Positions 44,608 to 54,052 of a stretch of DNA of 60,716 nucleotides are shown one piece after another. Source of the stretch: Bacteroides sp. (GTDB lineage: Bacteria > Bacteroidota > Bacteroidia > Bacteroidales > Muribaculaceae); contig JAMPEM010000011.1 in assembly GCA_023665145.1 (NCBI GenBank), forward strand, positions 1-60,716, given 5' to 3'. Below the pieces are notes generated by a model. That model did no database searches. It saw nothing but the letters and a program-made list of their open reading frames with translations, and was not told the DNA's origin. The position numbers and the translations under genes were made by a program. Position 1 is the first letter of the stretch. Each line of letters starts with the position of its first letter.

Positions 44608-46092
44608 ATGAAAAAAAGATTTTTCAACTACAGAAAATACAGCGACTCACGCTTGTTCCAACAAGGAGCATTCGCAGCCACCTGCACAGCACTTCTTTTG
44701 CTTGCCTCCTGCTCGTCATCACGAAGCAGCTCGGCTGGAGGTGAGGTGACAGGCGTAGGAGGAGGCTCATTCTCCGAACCGACACCTTACGGAATGGTGC
44801 TTGTAGACCGTGGTGCTTATAAGATGGGACCCGGCACCAACGATTCCGTTCACGGAATCAAAGCAGATGCCCACGGTGTTACCGTCGATGCTTTCTGGAT
44901 GGACGAAACGGAAATCACCAACTCCAAATACAAACAATTTGTATTTTGGGTGCGCGATTCCATCATCCGCGAACGCCTTGCAGATCCGGCCTACGGTGGC
45001 AACGAAGCATTCAAAATCGAAGAGGACCGCGAAGGTAATCCAATTAAGCCTTACCTTAACTGGAATAGACCCATACCTTGGAGAAACGCCAATGAAGATG
45101 AACTGCGCGCCATCGAAAGTGTCTACCGCACAAATCCAATAACCGGCAGACGTGAGCTTGATCCCACTCAACTCAACTACCGTTATGAGATTTATAACCA
45201 CACAGCAGCAGCAAAACGCGCTAATCGCCTTGATGCTACCCGCCGTGAATACAACACCGACCTGCCCACTCCCACAGATTTGCCTACCATCTCAAAAGAT
45301 ACTGCATATCTGGCTGAAGACGGCTCAATCGTTAGAGAGACAGTAACTCGTCCCCTCACCGGAGATTATGATTTCCTCAATACATATATTGTCAATGTAT
45401 ATCCTGACACAACAGCTTGGATAAATGATTTTGACAACGCTTATAACGAGCCTTACACAAGAATGTATTTCGCTCATGCCGGATATAATGACTATCCGGT
45501 TGTAGGTGTAAGTTGGGAACAAGCTAACGCCTTCTCCAACTGGCGCACAGACTTCCTGCGCCGATCCTTAGGCCGCGACGGTATTTATATCGAGCCCTAT
45601 CGTCTTCCCACAGAAGCAGAATGGGAATATGCAGCCCGTGCCGGCAATTCCGAAAGCTCCTACCCCTGGGATGAAACACTCCCTATGGATGAAAGAGGTT
45701 GCTTCTACGCCAATTTCAAACCTATGGAAGGAGACTTCGTAAGAGACGGACATGTCATCACCTCACCGGTGGGCACCTACAAGCCAAATGATTTCGGACT
45801 CTACGATATGGCCGGAAATGTCTCTGAGTGGACATCTACCGCTTACACAGAATCAATCAGCAAGTTGACATCGGATCTTAATCCCGAATACCGTTATGAT
45901 GCGGCAGTGGAAGACCCATACAAGATGAAACGAAAGATAGTGCGAGGCGGTAGCTGGAAAGATGTTGCACACAATCTTCGCAGCGATTTGCGACAGTGGG
46001 AATATCAGAACGAGCAACGAAGCTATATCGGATTCCGCAACGTCCGCACACAAGTAGGATTCGCACGTGGCAATAAGCAACGCGGCAAGTAA
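44608..46092 (+). CDS. gldK: T9SS ring lipoprotein GldK/PorK
   Basis: A 494-residue lipoprotein with lipobox LLASC (lipidated Cys35) and a formylglycine-generating-enzyme-like (SUMF1) fold spanning most of the chain: YGMVLVDRGAYKMGPGTNDS, FWMDETEITNSKYKQFV, RLPTEAEWEYAARAGNSESSYPW, GLYDMAGNVSEWTS and IVRGGSWKD, with FIGFRNVR-like IGFRNVRTQ at the end. GldK pairs with GldN to form the periplasmic ring under the outer membrane. Its enzyme active site is not expected to function. Confidence 0.96.
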   Translation: MKKRFFNYRKYSDSRLFQQGAFAATCTALLLLASCSSSRSSSAGGEVTGVGGGSFSEPTPYGMVLVDRGAYKMGPGTNDSVHGIKADAHGVTVDAFWMDETEITNSKYKQFVFWVRDSIIRERLADPAYGGNEAFKIEEDREGNPIKPYLNWNRPIPWRNANEDELRAIESVYRTNPITGRRELDPTQLNYRYEIYNHTAAAKRANRLDATRREYNTDLPTPTDLPTISKDTAYLAEDGSIVRETVTRPLTGDYDFLNTYIVNVYPDTTAWINDFDNAYNEPYTRMYFAHAGYNDYPVVGVSWEQANAFSNWRTDFLRRSLGRDGIYIEPYRLPTEAEWEYAARAGNSESSYPWDETLPMDERGCFYANFKPMEGDFVRDGHVITSPVGTYKPNDFGLYDMAGNVSEWTSTAYTESISKLTSDLNPEYRYDAAVEDPYKMKRKIVRGGSWKDVAHNLRSDLRQWEYQNEQRSYIGFRNVRTQVGFARGNKQRGK

Positions 46093-46115
46093 TAAAACAA
46101 AGAAATTACACGTCA

Positions 46116-47192
46116 ATGGTCAAAATAAGAAAATACGCCAACGGCATAGAACGCTTTCTTCATGGTCCCAACGGCCAGCGTTTTTTCAATTTCGCATACT
46201 CAATCGGCGCAGCGGTCGTCATCTGGGGTGCACTCTTCAAGATTCTTCACCTTCCGGGTGGCAACACACTGCTCTGTATAGGTATGGGCACAGAGATTGC
46301 AATGTTTATACTCACGGCATTTGATCGCCCGCCCAAGGAATATGAATGGGAGAATGTATTCCCCGTGCTTGATTCAAAAGACCCGGAGGATCGTCCGGAT
46401 TTTGCCGGAGGTGGTGGCGGTGGTGTCATAATCACCGGTGAAGATGGACGCGGTATCGCAGCTGATGCACCGCAAGGTGGCACCTATTCAGGTGGTGGAT
46501 ACGCTCCCGGGGTTGTAGCCTCCGGTGGATACGCAGCCGGAGGTTATTCACCTGCAGCGACGGCTCAATCCGGAGTCCCGGCCACAATGATAAGTGCAGC
46601 CGAAGCTTACGGGATATCGGAAGATGATGCTGAATCACTTCGCGACAGCATTGACAAGATGGCAGCTGCTTCTGATCAGCTCTCACAGATGGCTGAGCTC
46701 ACAAGTGCCACACGCAATTATCTCGAGCAGATATCCGGAATAGCTGAACAGATGACCAAACTTCAGCACACTACAAGTGAACTCAACAGGGTCTCCGAGG
46801 TGCTTCTGCATAGCTATGAGGCTATCACACAGAATAGTGAAACAATCACTCAATCCTCTACGGGATATGTGGAGCAGATGGCCGGATTGAACCGCAACAT
46901 CGCCGGGTTGAACACTATTTACGAGATTCAGCTCAAGAGCGTGTCTTCGCAGCTTGATTCAATCGACAGGGTGAATCGTGGTCTGAAAGATATACGTGAT
47001 ATGTATGACAAAGCGGCCAATGAATCATCACATTATTGTGAGGAGACGGAGAAGATGGCGCGCTATATGAAGCAGCTCAATAAGGTATACGAAAAGATGA
47101 TTACGGCCATGACCATCAATATGGCTAATCCGATGATGGGAGGGGGACAGGCTCAGGGAACGACTCCGCGACCCAATCCATTTGAGGAGTAA
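46116..47192 (+). CDS. gldL: T9SS motor protein GldL/PorL
   Basis: A 358-residue inner-membrane protein. Two transmembrane helices lie at about residues 24-44 and 50-69. A glutamate inside the second (E60 in GMGTEIAMF) corresponds to the glutamate thought to carry protons in the GldL-GldM motor. The long cytoplasmic part has a Gly-rich segment at about 95-155 with repeated GGY, then a coiled coil at about 165-340. The motor uses the proton gradient to power type IX secretion and gliding. It sits between gldK (23 nt) and gldM (63 nt). Confidence 0.95.
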   Translation: MVKIRKYANGIERFLHGPNGQRFFNFAYSIGAAVVIWGALFKILHLPGGNTLLCIGMGTEIAMFILTAFDRPPKEYEWENVFPVLDSKDPEDRPDFAGGGGGGVIITGEDGRGIAADAPQGGTYSGGGYAPGVVASGGYAAGGYSPAATAQSGVPATMISAAEAYGISEDDAESLRDSIDKMAAASDQLSQMAELTSATRNYLEQISGIAEQMTKLQHTTSELNRVSEVLLHSYEAITQNSETITQSSTGYVEQMAGLNRNIAGLNTIYEIQLKSVSSQLDSIDRVNRGLKDIRDMYDKAANESSHYCEETEKMARYMKQLNKVYEKMITAMTINMANPMMGGGQAQGTTPRPNPFEE

Positions 47193-47255
47193 TGAGATTA
47201 GTGAAATCAATTAAAAGACAAACAGCCTCAGGGCAACAGATAATACAAGCAATCA

Positions 47256-48815
47256 ATGGCAGGTGGAAATAATGTAGCAAGGATGTCACCTCGACAGAGG
47301 ATGATTAACCTGATGTACATCGTCTTGACAGCGATGCTGGCACTGAACGTCTCTTCTGACGTGTTGAACGGGTTCAGCCTTGTGCAGGAGGGTTTGCACC
47401 GCACCAATCAGAATATGACTCTGAGGAATGAGGTACAATTCAGATATCTTGCATCGCTGTATGAGCAGAATCCGACCAAAGCGGCAGCCTGGTATGAGCA
47501 AGGGGTACAATTACATGACCGCAGTAATGCTATATATAACAGAATTGACACGCTCAAGACGATGATAGCCAAGAAAGCCGACGGGCCGAACGGCGATTAT
47601 AACAAGATTGTGAATCAAGACGATTTGGAAGCGGCATCTACGACTATGCTCAATCCGATGACTAATTATGGCAGAAAACTTCGCGAACAGCTCACATCAT
47701 ATAGAGATTTTATCCTTCCTCTGATTACTGATCCGGAGAAAAAGAAGGCTATTTCGGAGATGTTGTCATTAAAGGTGACTCCACCGGCCGGTACGGTAGG
47801 GCCGGTGAGTTGGGAGACTCGAATGTTTGACAATATGCCGGTGGTGGCGGCCATCACTCTTCTGACAAAGCTTCAGAATGACATTCGCCAGGCAGAGTCG
47901 GAAGCGATGGGGAATTTGATTTCCAGTGTTGACATGGGTGATATCAGGGTCAATGAGCTTAATGCCTACGTTATCCCCAAGAGCAACATGATAATTCGTG
48001 GAGGTAAATATTCTGCCAATATAGTATTGGCTGCAATCGACACTACTCAGCGTCCTACAATTTATGTAGGTGGAAGTAAATTGAATAATAAGGACGGACT
48101 GTATGAGTTTGTGCCGGGAAGCACCGGAACGCATGAATTTTCGGGATACATTGAGGTGCTTCGTGCTGATGGTACGATAGACAAACGCCCCTTCAAATCT
48201 TCCTACACGGTAATCGAGCCAATGGCGACGATTTCTCCTACAATGATGAATGTAATTTATGCCGGAATAGATAATCCTATTAGCATATCTGTACCGGGTG
48301 TTGCTATGAGTGCTGTTCAGGCTACGATGAGTAATGGCATACTGACACGCAGTGGTGACGGTTGGATTGCACGAGCTACAGCTGTGGGCAGTGAGGCTAC
48401 AATCTCGGTATCTGCACAGCTTGAGGGACGTACTCAGAATGTAGGATCGATGACGTTCCGCATCCGCAAGTTGCCTGATCCGGATCCATTCATACCGATT
48501 GGCGGTACACATTATAAAGGGACACCACGCAGGATTACAAAGGCACAATTAATGAGTGCAGAGGGAATTGGGGCTGCTGTGGATGACGGTCTTCTCAACA
48601 TCACCTATACAGTGTTAAGTTTTAACACTACATTCTTTGATAGTATGGGTAATGCCATACCGGAGGTGAGTAATGGTGCGAGATTTTCGGAACGTCAGCG
48701 GGAGCAATTCAAAAGGATGAAGCCCGGAAAGAGTTTCTTCATTTCAAATATCAAGGCCAAAGGTCCTGACGGGATAACACGAGACATCTCGCCTATGGAG
48801 GTAGGTCTTAATTAA
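47256..48815 (+). CDS. gldM: T9SS motor protein GldM/PorM
   Basis: A 519-residue protein with one N-terminal transmembrane helix (about 17-37, LMYIVLTAMLALNVSSDVL) and a large periplasmic part of tandem Ig-like domains, including GPVSWETRMFDNMPVVAAITLLTKLQNDI at about 185-213. GldM passes motion from the GldL motor across the periplasm to GldK/N. The start MAGGNNVARMSPRQRMINLMYIV is typical of the family. Confidence 0.96.
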   Translation: MAGGNNVARMSPRQRMINLMYIVLTAMLALNVSSDVLNGFSLVQEGLHRTNQNMTLRNEVQFRYLASLYEQNPTKAAAWYEQGVQLHDRSNAIYNRIDTLKTMIAKKADGPNGDYNKIVNQDDLEAASTTMLNPMTNYGRKLREQLTSYRDFILPLITDPEKKKAISEMLSLKVTPPAGTVGPVSWETRMFDNMPVVAAITLLTKLQNDIRQAESEAMGNLISSVDMGDIRVNELNAYVIPKSNMIIRGGKYSANIVLAAIDTTQRPTIYVGGSKLNNKDGLYEFVPGSTGTHEFSGYIEVLRADGTIDKRPFKSSYTVIEPMATISPTMMNVIYAGIDNPISISVPGVAMSAVQATMSNGILTRSGDGWIARATAVGSEATISVSAQLEGRTQNVGSMTFRIRKLPDPDPFIPIGGTHYKGTPRRITKAQLMSAEGIGAAVDDGLLNITYTVLSFNTTFFDSMGNAIPEVSNGARFSERQREQFKRMKPGKSFFISNIKAKGPDGITRDISPMEVGLN

Positions 48816-48841
48816 CATAACCATCAGAAACAATTGAAACA

Positions 48842-49999
48842 ATGAAATATATCAAGCAGATATTACCGGCTGTCATAGCGATGTTGTTCATACTTCCGGT
48901 GTATGGACAAGTGGAAGATGCCGGAGGAGTGCGCAGGCGCAATGCCAACGACCGTAAGCAGGAGAAGAATGTGGGAATAACGGACCGCATGCAGAGTTTC
49001 TATGAGAATAAACCGGTGCATGACGCCGACCTCGAATATATGCGCGAGATATATCGTGAGATTGACCTTGAGAAGGAGGCCAATGCCCCGCTATATTTTC
49101 CGGAGGATATAGTGGATGGCCAGAAGAATTTGTTCCGAATCATCATGGAGCAGGTCGTAGACGGGAAGTTGCCGGCCTATGAATACCTTGACGGGCGTGA
49201 AGTTTTCACCGATGAATATAAGGTGAAGGTAGGTGATATGTTGGATCGCTTTGGCATTTATTATACTGAGGGGAAAGGGTCAACAGAGAAGAATCCCAAA
49301 TATGAGATAGAGGAAGCGGATATGCCGACGGGACAGGTGCTTACCTATTATATCCTGGAGAAATGGGAGTTTGACCGTCGCAGCAATCGTATGCGTACAC
49401 GGGTAGAGGCGATATGTCCTGTGTTGACAAGAGCCGGAGATTTCGGAGGAGAAGCTCGCTATCCGATGTTCTGGGTAAAATTTGATGCTTTGCGTCCATG
49501 GCTTGCACAGCAATACATATTTTTGAGTGACGATAACAATATGCCTCAATATTCACTTGATGATTATTTTAATCTCGGGATGTATCAAGGCGATATCTAT
49601 AAGACGAAGAATCTGAGGAATCTGTCAATGAATCAGATGTATCCTGATGAGGATATGCTTAAACAGGCACAGGACAGCATAGACCGTCGACTTCGCGAAT
49701 ATGGTAATAATCTGTATGTGCCGACGCGAGAGGAATATCTTGCGAAGAAGGAAGCTGAAGCAGAAGCGGAGCGACTTGCAGCAGAGAATGCCGCTGCGAC
49801 AGAGGCCGGAGACAATATACCTGTCAGAGAAGATGTGAGTGTTTCGGAGCTTCAGCCTACAAAGAAGACTTCAACACGCAAGAAGACATCGACTACTAAG
49901 AAGCGTTCCAACAAGAAGCCGAAACAGATTAAGTCATCCGGAGGATCGTCAAACAGCAACGCAAATAAATCCGTGAGACGACGTCGTAAGGGTGGATAA
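48842..49999 (+). CDS. gldN: T9SS ring protein GldN/PorN
   Basis: A 385-residue periplasmic protein with a signal peptide (about 1-22) that partners GldK in the ring. Family blocks include VVWMRDIYREID-like YMREIYREIDLEKEANAPLYFP at about 61-82, FRIIMEQVVDGKLPAYEY, and the C-terminal DDYFNLGMYQGDIYKTKNLRN. The last about 50 residues are an unusual low-complexity tail, rich in Lys, Ser and Thr, ending RRRRKGG. It closes the operon, and a hairpin repeat follows 9 nt later. Confidence 0.94.
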   Translation: MKYIKQILPAVIAMLFILPVYGQVEDAGGVRRRNANDRKQEKNVGITDRMQSFYENKPVHDADLEYMREIYREIDLEKEANAPLYFPEDIVDGQKNLFRIIMEQVVDGKLPAYEYLDGREVFTDEYKVKVGDMLDRFGIYYTEGKGSTEKNPKYEIEEADMPTGQVLTYYILEKWEFDRRSNRMRTRVEAICPVLTRAGDFGGEARYPMFWVKFDALRPWLAQQYIFLSDDNNMPQYSLDDYFNLGMYQGDIYKTKNLRNLSMNQMYPDEDMLKQAQDSIDRRLREYGNNLYVPTREEYLAKKEAEAEAERLAAENAAATEAGDNIPVREDVSVSELQPTKKTSTRKKTSTTKKRSNKKPKQIKSSGGSSNSNANKSVRRRRKGG

Positions 50000-50008
50000 A
50001 ATATGATT

Positions 50009-50068
50009 AAGAGGTTGTTAAAAATTATGTCCAAATCTTTTAACATTTATTTTTTAACAATCTCTAAG
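50009..50068 (+). repeat. miniature inverted-repeat element, likely terminator of the T9SS operon
   Basis: A 60-bp derivative of the repeat family: AAGAGGTTGTTAA (left end) joined to about 47 nt of right-end sequence ending TTAACAATCTCTAAG. The arms pair over about 15 bp, and GTTTTATTTTT follows. It starts 9 nt after the gldN stop. Confidence 0.75.
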
Positions 50069-50163
50069 TTTTATTTTTAAATAACTTCTAACATTAAGTT
50101 TAATCAGTCTATAAAGATTTTGCGCTTCCTTACGAAAAAAAATATGCAAAAAAAACAGAAAAA

Positions 50164-50195
50164 TTTGTTTGGATTAGATTTTTTTTGTAATTTTG
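50164..50195 (+). promoter_or_regulatory. Bacteroidota promoter of tRNA-Leu
   Basis: TTTG at 50164-50167, 20-nt spacer, TAATTTTG at 50188-50195; the tRNA begins 10 nt later. Confidence 0.8.
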
Positions 50196-50205
50196 CATTA
50201 AGAAA

Positions 50206-50287
50206 GCGCACGTGGCGTAATTGGTAGCCGCGCTAGACTTAGGATCTAGTGTCTTACGACGTGGGGGTTCGAGTCCCTTCGTGCGCA
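50206..50287 (+). tRNA. tRNA-Leu (anticodon UAG)
   Basis: An 82-nt class II tRNA. The acceptor stem GCGCACG pairs with CGTGCGC, and the anticodon arm CTAGA-CTTAGGA-TCTAG gives anticodon TAG. A variable arm (TGTCTTACGACG) and T-arm GTTCGAGTC follow. The discriminator is A and CCA is not encoded. Confidence 0.97.
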
Positions 50288-50305
50288 CAAATAGAGTGTT
50301 AACAG

Positions 50306-50333
50306 AGTCCGCGAATACATAGCGGACTTTTTG
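50306..50333 (+). terminator. terminator of tRNA-Leu
   Basis: AGTCCGC (50306-50312) pairs with GCGGACT (50322-50328), followed by a T run. Confidence 0.88.
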
Positions 50334-50386
50334 TTTATTGTAATCAATCGTGGATTAACGGTCTTATCGATAACCGATTAAGAGGT

Positions 50387-51409
50387 ATGAGGGTAATTAT
50401 TCTATCATTAGCGGTGATTATATTGTCTGTCTTGTCGGGATGTTCAGACGATATTGTCGTGCCGGAGTATGATGACAATAATTATGAACTTCAGCCGCGA
50501 TGGGATGGTTTTGATAATGATTCGGAATATCTTGTGGTGTTGGGGGATGTACAATCTTATGTAGATAAGTCGGAAAATTTCGGATATTTTCGCCATTCGA
50601 TGGAATGGGTGGCATCGCAACTTTGTTATGAAGCGCCATTGCGAGTGATGCTTTTTACGGGTGATATGACGGATAATAATAGTTCGATTCAGTGGAGAAC
50701 GTTTAGAAATATAGCCTCAGTAGCAGCCAACCGACTGCTGACTGTCTGTTGCCCGGGGAATCATGATTATGAATGGAATCGTACAAATGATAATTATTCG
50801 GGGATTGAAAGCAGAGAATCGTGCGAGTTGTCGAAGTATGTAAATTTTGATGGGCTGACCGAGCATATCGTAGATAGCTATTCAAGTGGGAGTCTTGACA
50901 ATATTGTCGTGGAATTATCGATGGAGAGTTGTCGGTTATATGTTGTGTCGATTGAGTTCAGTCCGCGTCATGATGTTATTAGGTGGGCATCTGATTATAT
51001 CGGCAAACATCCGGATGATAATTTTTTAATACTTACACATGAGATGCTGACAGAGTCGGGGAAATTAATTGGAGCGGGAAGTTTTGGCGATATTCAATTC
51101 AATGAATCCGGAATAGATCATACTACTCCTGTAGATGTTTATGAGGAAACAATAAAGCCACATGGCAATGTAATCGGATGTATATGTGGCCACAATGGAT
51201 ATTCAGCATATAGGATGGTGAAACAAGATTCGGGTAAGGAATGTCCAATCGTGCTATTTAACCTTCAGTATCAGGACAATGGAGGTGACGGGATGCTTGA
51301 GTTGTGGGAATTTTCGAAGGAGAAAAGGGAAGTAAGGGTTCATATCATATCTACAATAACCGGGAAGGTGGTGGATAACCCGGCAGGTGAGATAATTTTC
51401 AGTTATTGA
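50387..51409 (+). CDS. metallophosphatase lipoprotein
   Basis: A 340-residue lipoprotein with lipobox VLSGC (lipidated Cys19) and a calcineurin-like phosphoesterase domain. The metal motifs are VLGDVQSY near residue 50 (Q where the usual GDxH has histidine), FTGDMTDN near 91, CPGNHDYEW near 122, LTHEM near 217 and CGHNGYS near 265. It probably acts in the periplasm or on the outer membrane; the substrate is unknown. It follows the tRNA-Leu terminator and stands alone. Confidence 0.82.
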   Translation: MRVIILSLAVIILSVLSGCSDDIVVPEYDDNNYELQPRWDGFDNDSEYLVVLGDVQSYVDKSENFGYFRHSMEWVASQLCYEAPLRVMLFTGDMTDNNSSIQWRTFRNIASVAANRLLTVCCPGNHDYEWNRTNDNYSGIESRESCELSKYVNFDGLTEHIVDSYSSGSLDNIVVELSMESCRLYVVSIEFSPRHDVIRWASDYIGKHPDDNFLILTHEMLTESGKLIGAGSFGDIQFNESGIDHTTPVDVYEETIKPHGNVIGCICGHNGYSAYRMVKQDSGKECPIVLFNLQYQDNGGDGMLELWEFSKEKREVRVHIISTITGKVVDNPAGEIIFSY

Positions 51410-51672
51410 CTCGGCATCTCCGGGAGTTTATGGACATCGCCAAGGCAAAATATGCTATTGTGGGTAATACTTGCAGGTTTTGCTGATTTTTTTGATGAAA
51501 TCTACCGTTTTTATAAAATAATTGAGGATGTTGTAACGTTGACTGAACAATCGGAGTCATCTTTTCATTGTAACATTATCCGGAGACGTTTCTTTATTGT
51601 CCCATCAGTATAATGGAACGGGAAGGATGTTGAGAGATATTTTTTTTATTAGTCACGAATACACCTTAAAAA
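51410..51672. other. intergenic stretch without a recognised feature
   Basis: No RNA gene, repeat of the local family, consensus -7 box or strong hairpin was found. It lies between two lipoprotein genes on the plus strand, so the promoter of the RsiV-like gene must be somewhere here or be read through. Confidence 0.4.
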
Positions 51673-52467
51673 ATGAAATTTAATAAGACAGTCATCATCG
51701 CAGCAGCTGCTACACTGACACTTGCCGCATGCACGGAATCCAAGCAATCGGATACTTCCGGAACAACAACAGATATGGGTATCAATTTGACAACATATAC
51801 CTATGATGGAGTCGCCATAGATAAGTCGGATTCCATCAAGGTAGATTCCTTGAGGAATTGGAGAATATCCGGGGATTATGTTCTTCCGGAGCGTATCGGG
51901 AAGAATGATATCACAGCGCTAAGGGATTCATTGGCGTCGTTGTCCAAAATTAAGATTAGTTCCGGGAAGGTGGTTCCGGTTCTTAGTGCTGATATGGAGT
52001 CGAGCAAGCTTGATCCGTCCAAAACAAATACAGTCAGCTTGTCAGTTAATTCTCTTTCAGTGGATCTTATAAGCTCGACACTAATCGTATGGGAGAATTA
52101 TTCATACGAGTATCAGGTATATATGGCACATGGCATGGCAGAAACGAATTATGTCAATTATAGCATTGCCGATAATAAGATTTTGAATTTGGGCGATTTG
52201 ATGAAGAAGGGTTATGAACCTGTGCTTCTTGGGATGATACGCGATGAGTTGAAAAATAATCATACAAATTTGCTTGAGCCGATAGAGGATATTCAGATGC
52301 CACCGATTTTCAGAATTAAGGCGAGCAGTATTGAGTTTATTTATCCGGTGATGTCAATAGCTGCCTATTCGGAAGGAGATATCCGTATAAAGCTCTCAGT
52401 AATGGATTTAGCAGATTTGCTGACTCCGAAGGGAGAGAGACTTATTCTTGGTATGCAGCAAGAATAG
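51673..52467 (+). CDS. RsiV-like lipoprotein (DUF4163/DUF3298)
   Basis: A 264-residue lipoprotein: a basic leader, lipobox TLAAC (lipidated Cys20), then a DUF4163-like region and a C-terminal DUF3298 domain with HGMAETNYVNYSIADNKILNLGDLM at about residues 154-178. The related RsiV domain binds lysozyme in Bacillus, but Bacteroidota homologues are not characterised. It lies 23 nt before prmC with no terminator between them, so the two may share a message. Confidence 0.75.
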   Translation: MKFNKTVIIAAAATLTLAACTESKQSDTSGTTTDMGINLTTYTYDGVAIDKSDSIKVDSLRNWRISGDYVLPERIGKNDITALRDSLASLSKIKISSGKVVPVLSADMESSKLDPSKTNTVSLSVNSLSVDLISSTLIVWENYSYEYQVYMAHGMAETNYVNYSIADNKILNLGDLMKKGYEPVLLGMIRDELKNNHTNLLEPIEDIQMPPIFRIKASSIEFIYPVMSIAAYSEGDIRIKLSVMDLADLLTPKGERLILGMQQE

Positions 52468-52490
52468 TAAAAGGCAATTCAGTCACAGAT

Positions 52491-53357
52491 ATGACGATAG
52501 CGGAATTATCACGCAATGTGAAAAGTGAGCTTGCGCCACTTTACGGTAAAGGGGAGGCCGACGCGATGGTGCGTCTGGCCTTCCATGCATTATATGGGTG
52601 GGACACAACGGGGTATCTTATCCGTTGCGACAGAGAGGCTTCAGACTATATGCAGAAACAATTTGAGAAATTGATACGTCGTCTGAAGATGCATGAACCG
52701 ATACAGTATATTCTTGGTCAGGCAGAATTTTACGGTATGCAATTCAAGGTAGAGCCGGGAGTATTGATACCAAGGCCGGAGACTGCCGAGTTGGTGGATA
52801 TGATTGTTGATGCAAACAAGGACCGTAAGGATTTACGAGTGCTTGATGTGGGAACAGGTACCGGATGTATAGCAATAAGTCTGGCATTAAATTTGCCGTT
52901 TTCAGACGTTACGGCTATTGATATAAATCCGAAAGCTGTATCGTTGGCAAAGCGTAATGCGAAATCACTTCATGCTACGATAACTGCAGAAGAGGGAGAT
53001 ATTATGAAATTGAAACCGAAGAGCGATTCTTATGATATCATTGTTAGCAATCCACCCTATATCACGGAAAAGGAGAAGTCAGGTATGGAAAGGAACGTTC
53101 TTGAACATGAGCCATGGAATGCTTTGTTTGTGCCGGATTCAAATCCACTGTGCTTTTATCGAAGGATAGCAGAGTATGCATGGAATGCACTTTCGGAAGG
53201 TGGCCGACTATATTTTGAGATAAATCCTTTATATAGTGAGGCATTATCGACAGAGATGACAGAGATGGGATGGCGAGATATAAATTTTGAGAAGGACAGC
53301 TATAACCGGGTTCGCTTTATTAGTTCCGTTAAGAGGTTGTTTAATAATAAAACTTAA
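52491..53357 (+). CDS. prmC: release factor glutamine methyltransferase
   Basis: A 288-residue SAM-dependent N5-glutamine methyltransferase that modifies the GGQ motif of release factors 1 and 2. An N-terminal helical domain (about 1-85) precedes the Rossmann fold with VLDVGTGTGCIAISLAL near 117-133 and the catalytic SNPPYITEKE at about 185-194. Family homologues end near the RVRFIS strand; here the last about eight codons (KRLFNNKT and the TAA) come from the start of inverted-repeat copy B, so its natural stop has been replaced. Confidence 0.95.
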   Translation: MTIAELSRNVKSELAPLYGKGEADAMVRLAFHALYGWDTTGYLIRCDREASDYMQKQFEKLIRRLKMHEPIQYILGQAEFYGMQFKVEPGVLIPRPETAELVDMIVDANKDRKDLRVLDVGTGTGCIAISLALNLPFSDVTAIDINPKAVSLAKRNAKSLHATITAEEGDIMKLKPKSDSYDIIVSNPPYITEKEKSGMERNVLEHEPWNALFVPDSNPLCFYRRIAEYAWNALSEGGRLYFEINPLYSEALSTEMTEMGWRDINFEKDSYNRVRFISSVKRLFNNKT

Positions 53358-53575
53358 AATGATTCGTTTATAAAATTGTTAAATGGGTTATTGTCAACTT
53401 TTTAACAGTTTTATTCACTCAAAATATTTTAATTGTCAATGTCTTTGGACTTCTTTTTGTTTAATTTCTGCAAATACGTCAATCATGTATAGAGCTACAT
53501 TCTTTTCTCATTTACTGAAATTTCCTCAAAAATTATGTCCAAATCTATTAACATTTATTTTAAACAACCTCTAAG
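53331..53575 (+). repeat. MITE-like inverted-repeat element, copy B
   Basis: A 245-bp copy that starts AAGAGGTTGTTTAATAATAA inside the 3' end of prmC and ends TTAAACAACCTCTAAG just 12 nt before recX. It is nearly identical to copy C over its central 150 bp. Its terminal inverted repeat is about 15 bp, it has an internal hairpin around TAGAGCTACA, and no convincing reading frame. Confidence 0.88.
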
Positions 53576-53587
53576 AGATAATATAAA

Positions 53588-54052
53588 ATGAAAACGATTG
53601 ATTATGATGCGGCAAAGTTGAGATATGCGGGATTATGCGCAAGGTCAGAGCAATGCACATTTGACATAATTGTTAAGGCTCGAAAAGCAGGTTTGACGTC
53701 AGAGGAGACGGATAGATTGATTGAATATTTGACGAATCATAAATTTATAGATGATCGCAGATTTGCCGGAGCATATGCTCGGGACAAGGCGAGGTTTTCG
53801 GGTTGGGGACCATATAAAATAGAGGCCGGGTTACGCCAAAAACGGATATCTGAATCTTATATCAATGAGGCTATTTCGAGTGTGTCGGAAGAAGTTTATG
53901 CCAATTCTGCAGCTGCCTTGGTGAAAGCGAAGTTGAGGGGTATAGATTCTGTAAGTGTGCTTGATGAGAAGCAGAAGGGGAAGATAATCCGATCGGTAAT
54001 GAGTCGAGGATTTTCTTACACTATGGTAAAAGAATTTTTGCCTAAGCTTTAA
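53588..54052 (+). CDS. recX: RecX regulator of RecA
   Basis: A 154-residue helical protein made of three-helix RecX repeats: LRYAGLCARSEQCTFDIIVKARKAGLTSEETDRLIEYLTNHKFIDDRRFAGAYARDKARF-type residues at about 10-70, then GPYKIEAGLRQKRISESYINEAI. RecX binds RecA filaments and limits recombination. The start ATG lies 12 nt after repeat copy B, and its TAA stop overlaps the first bases of copy C, so the gene is bracketed by the repeats. The order prmC-recX-pyrE is common in Bacteroidales. Confidence 0.9.
   Translation: MKTIDYDAAKLRYAGLCARSEQCTFDIIVKARKAGLTSEETDRLIEYLTNHKFIDDRRFAGAYARDKARFSGWGPYKIEAGLRQKRISESYINEAISSVSEEVYANSAAALVKAKLRGIDSVSVLDEKQKGKIIRSVMSRGFSYTMVKEFLPKL

Noticed and set aside
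51410..51672. A hidden small gene or RNA between the two lipoprotein genes
   Set aside because: No good start, hairpin or family match was found by eye.
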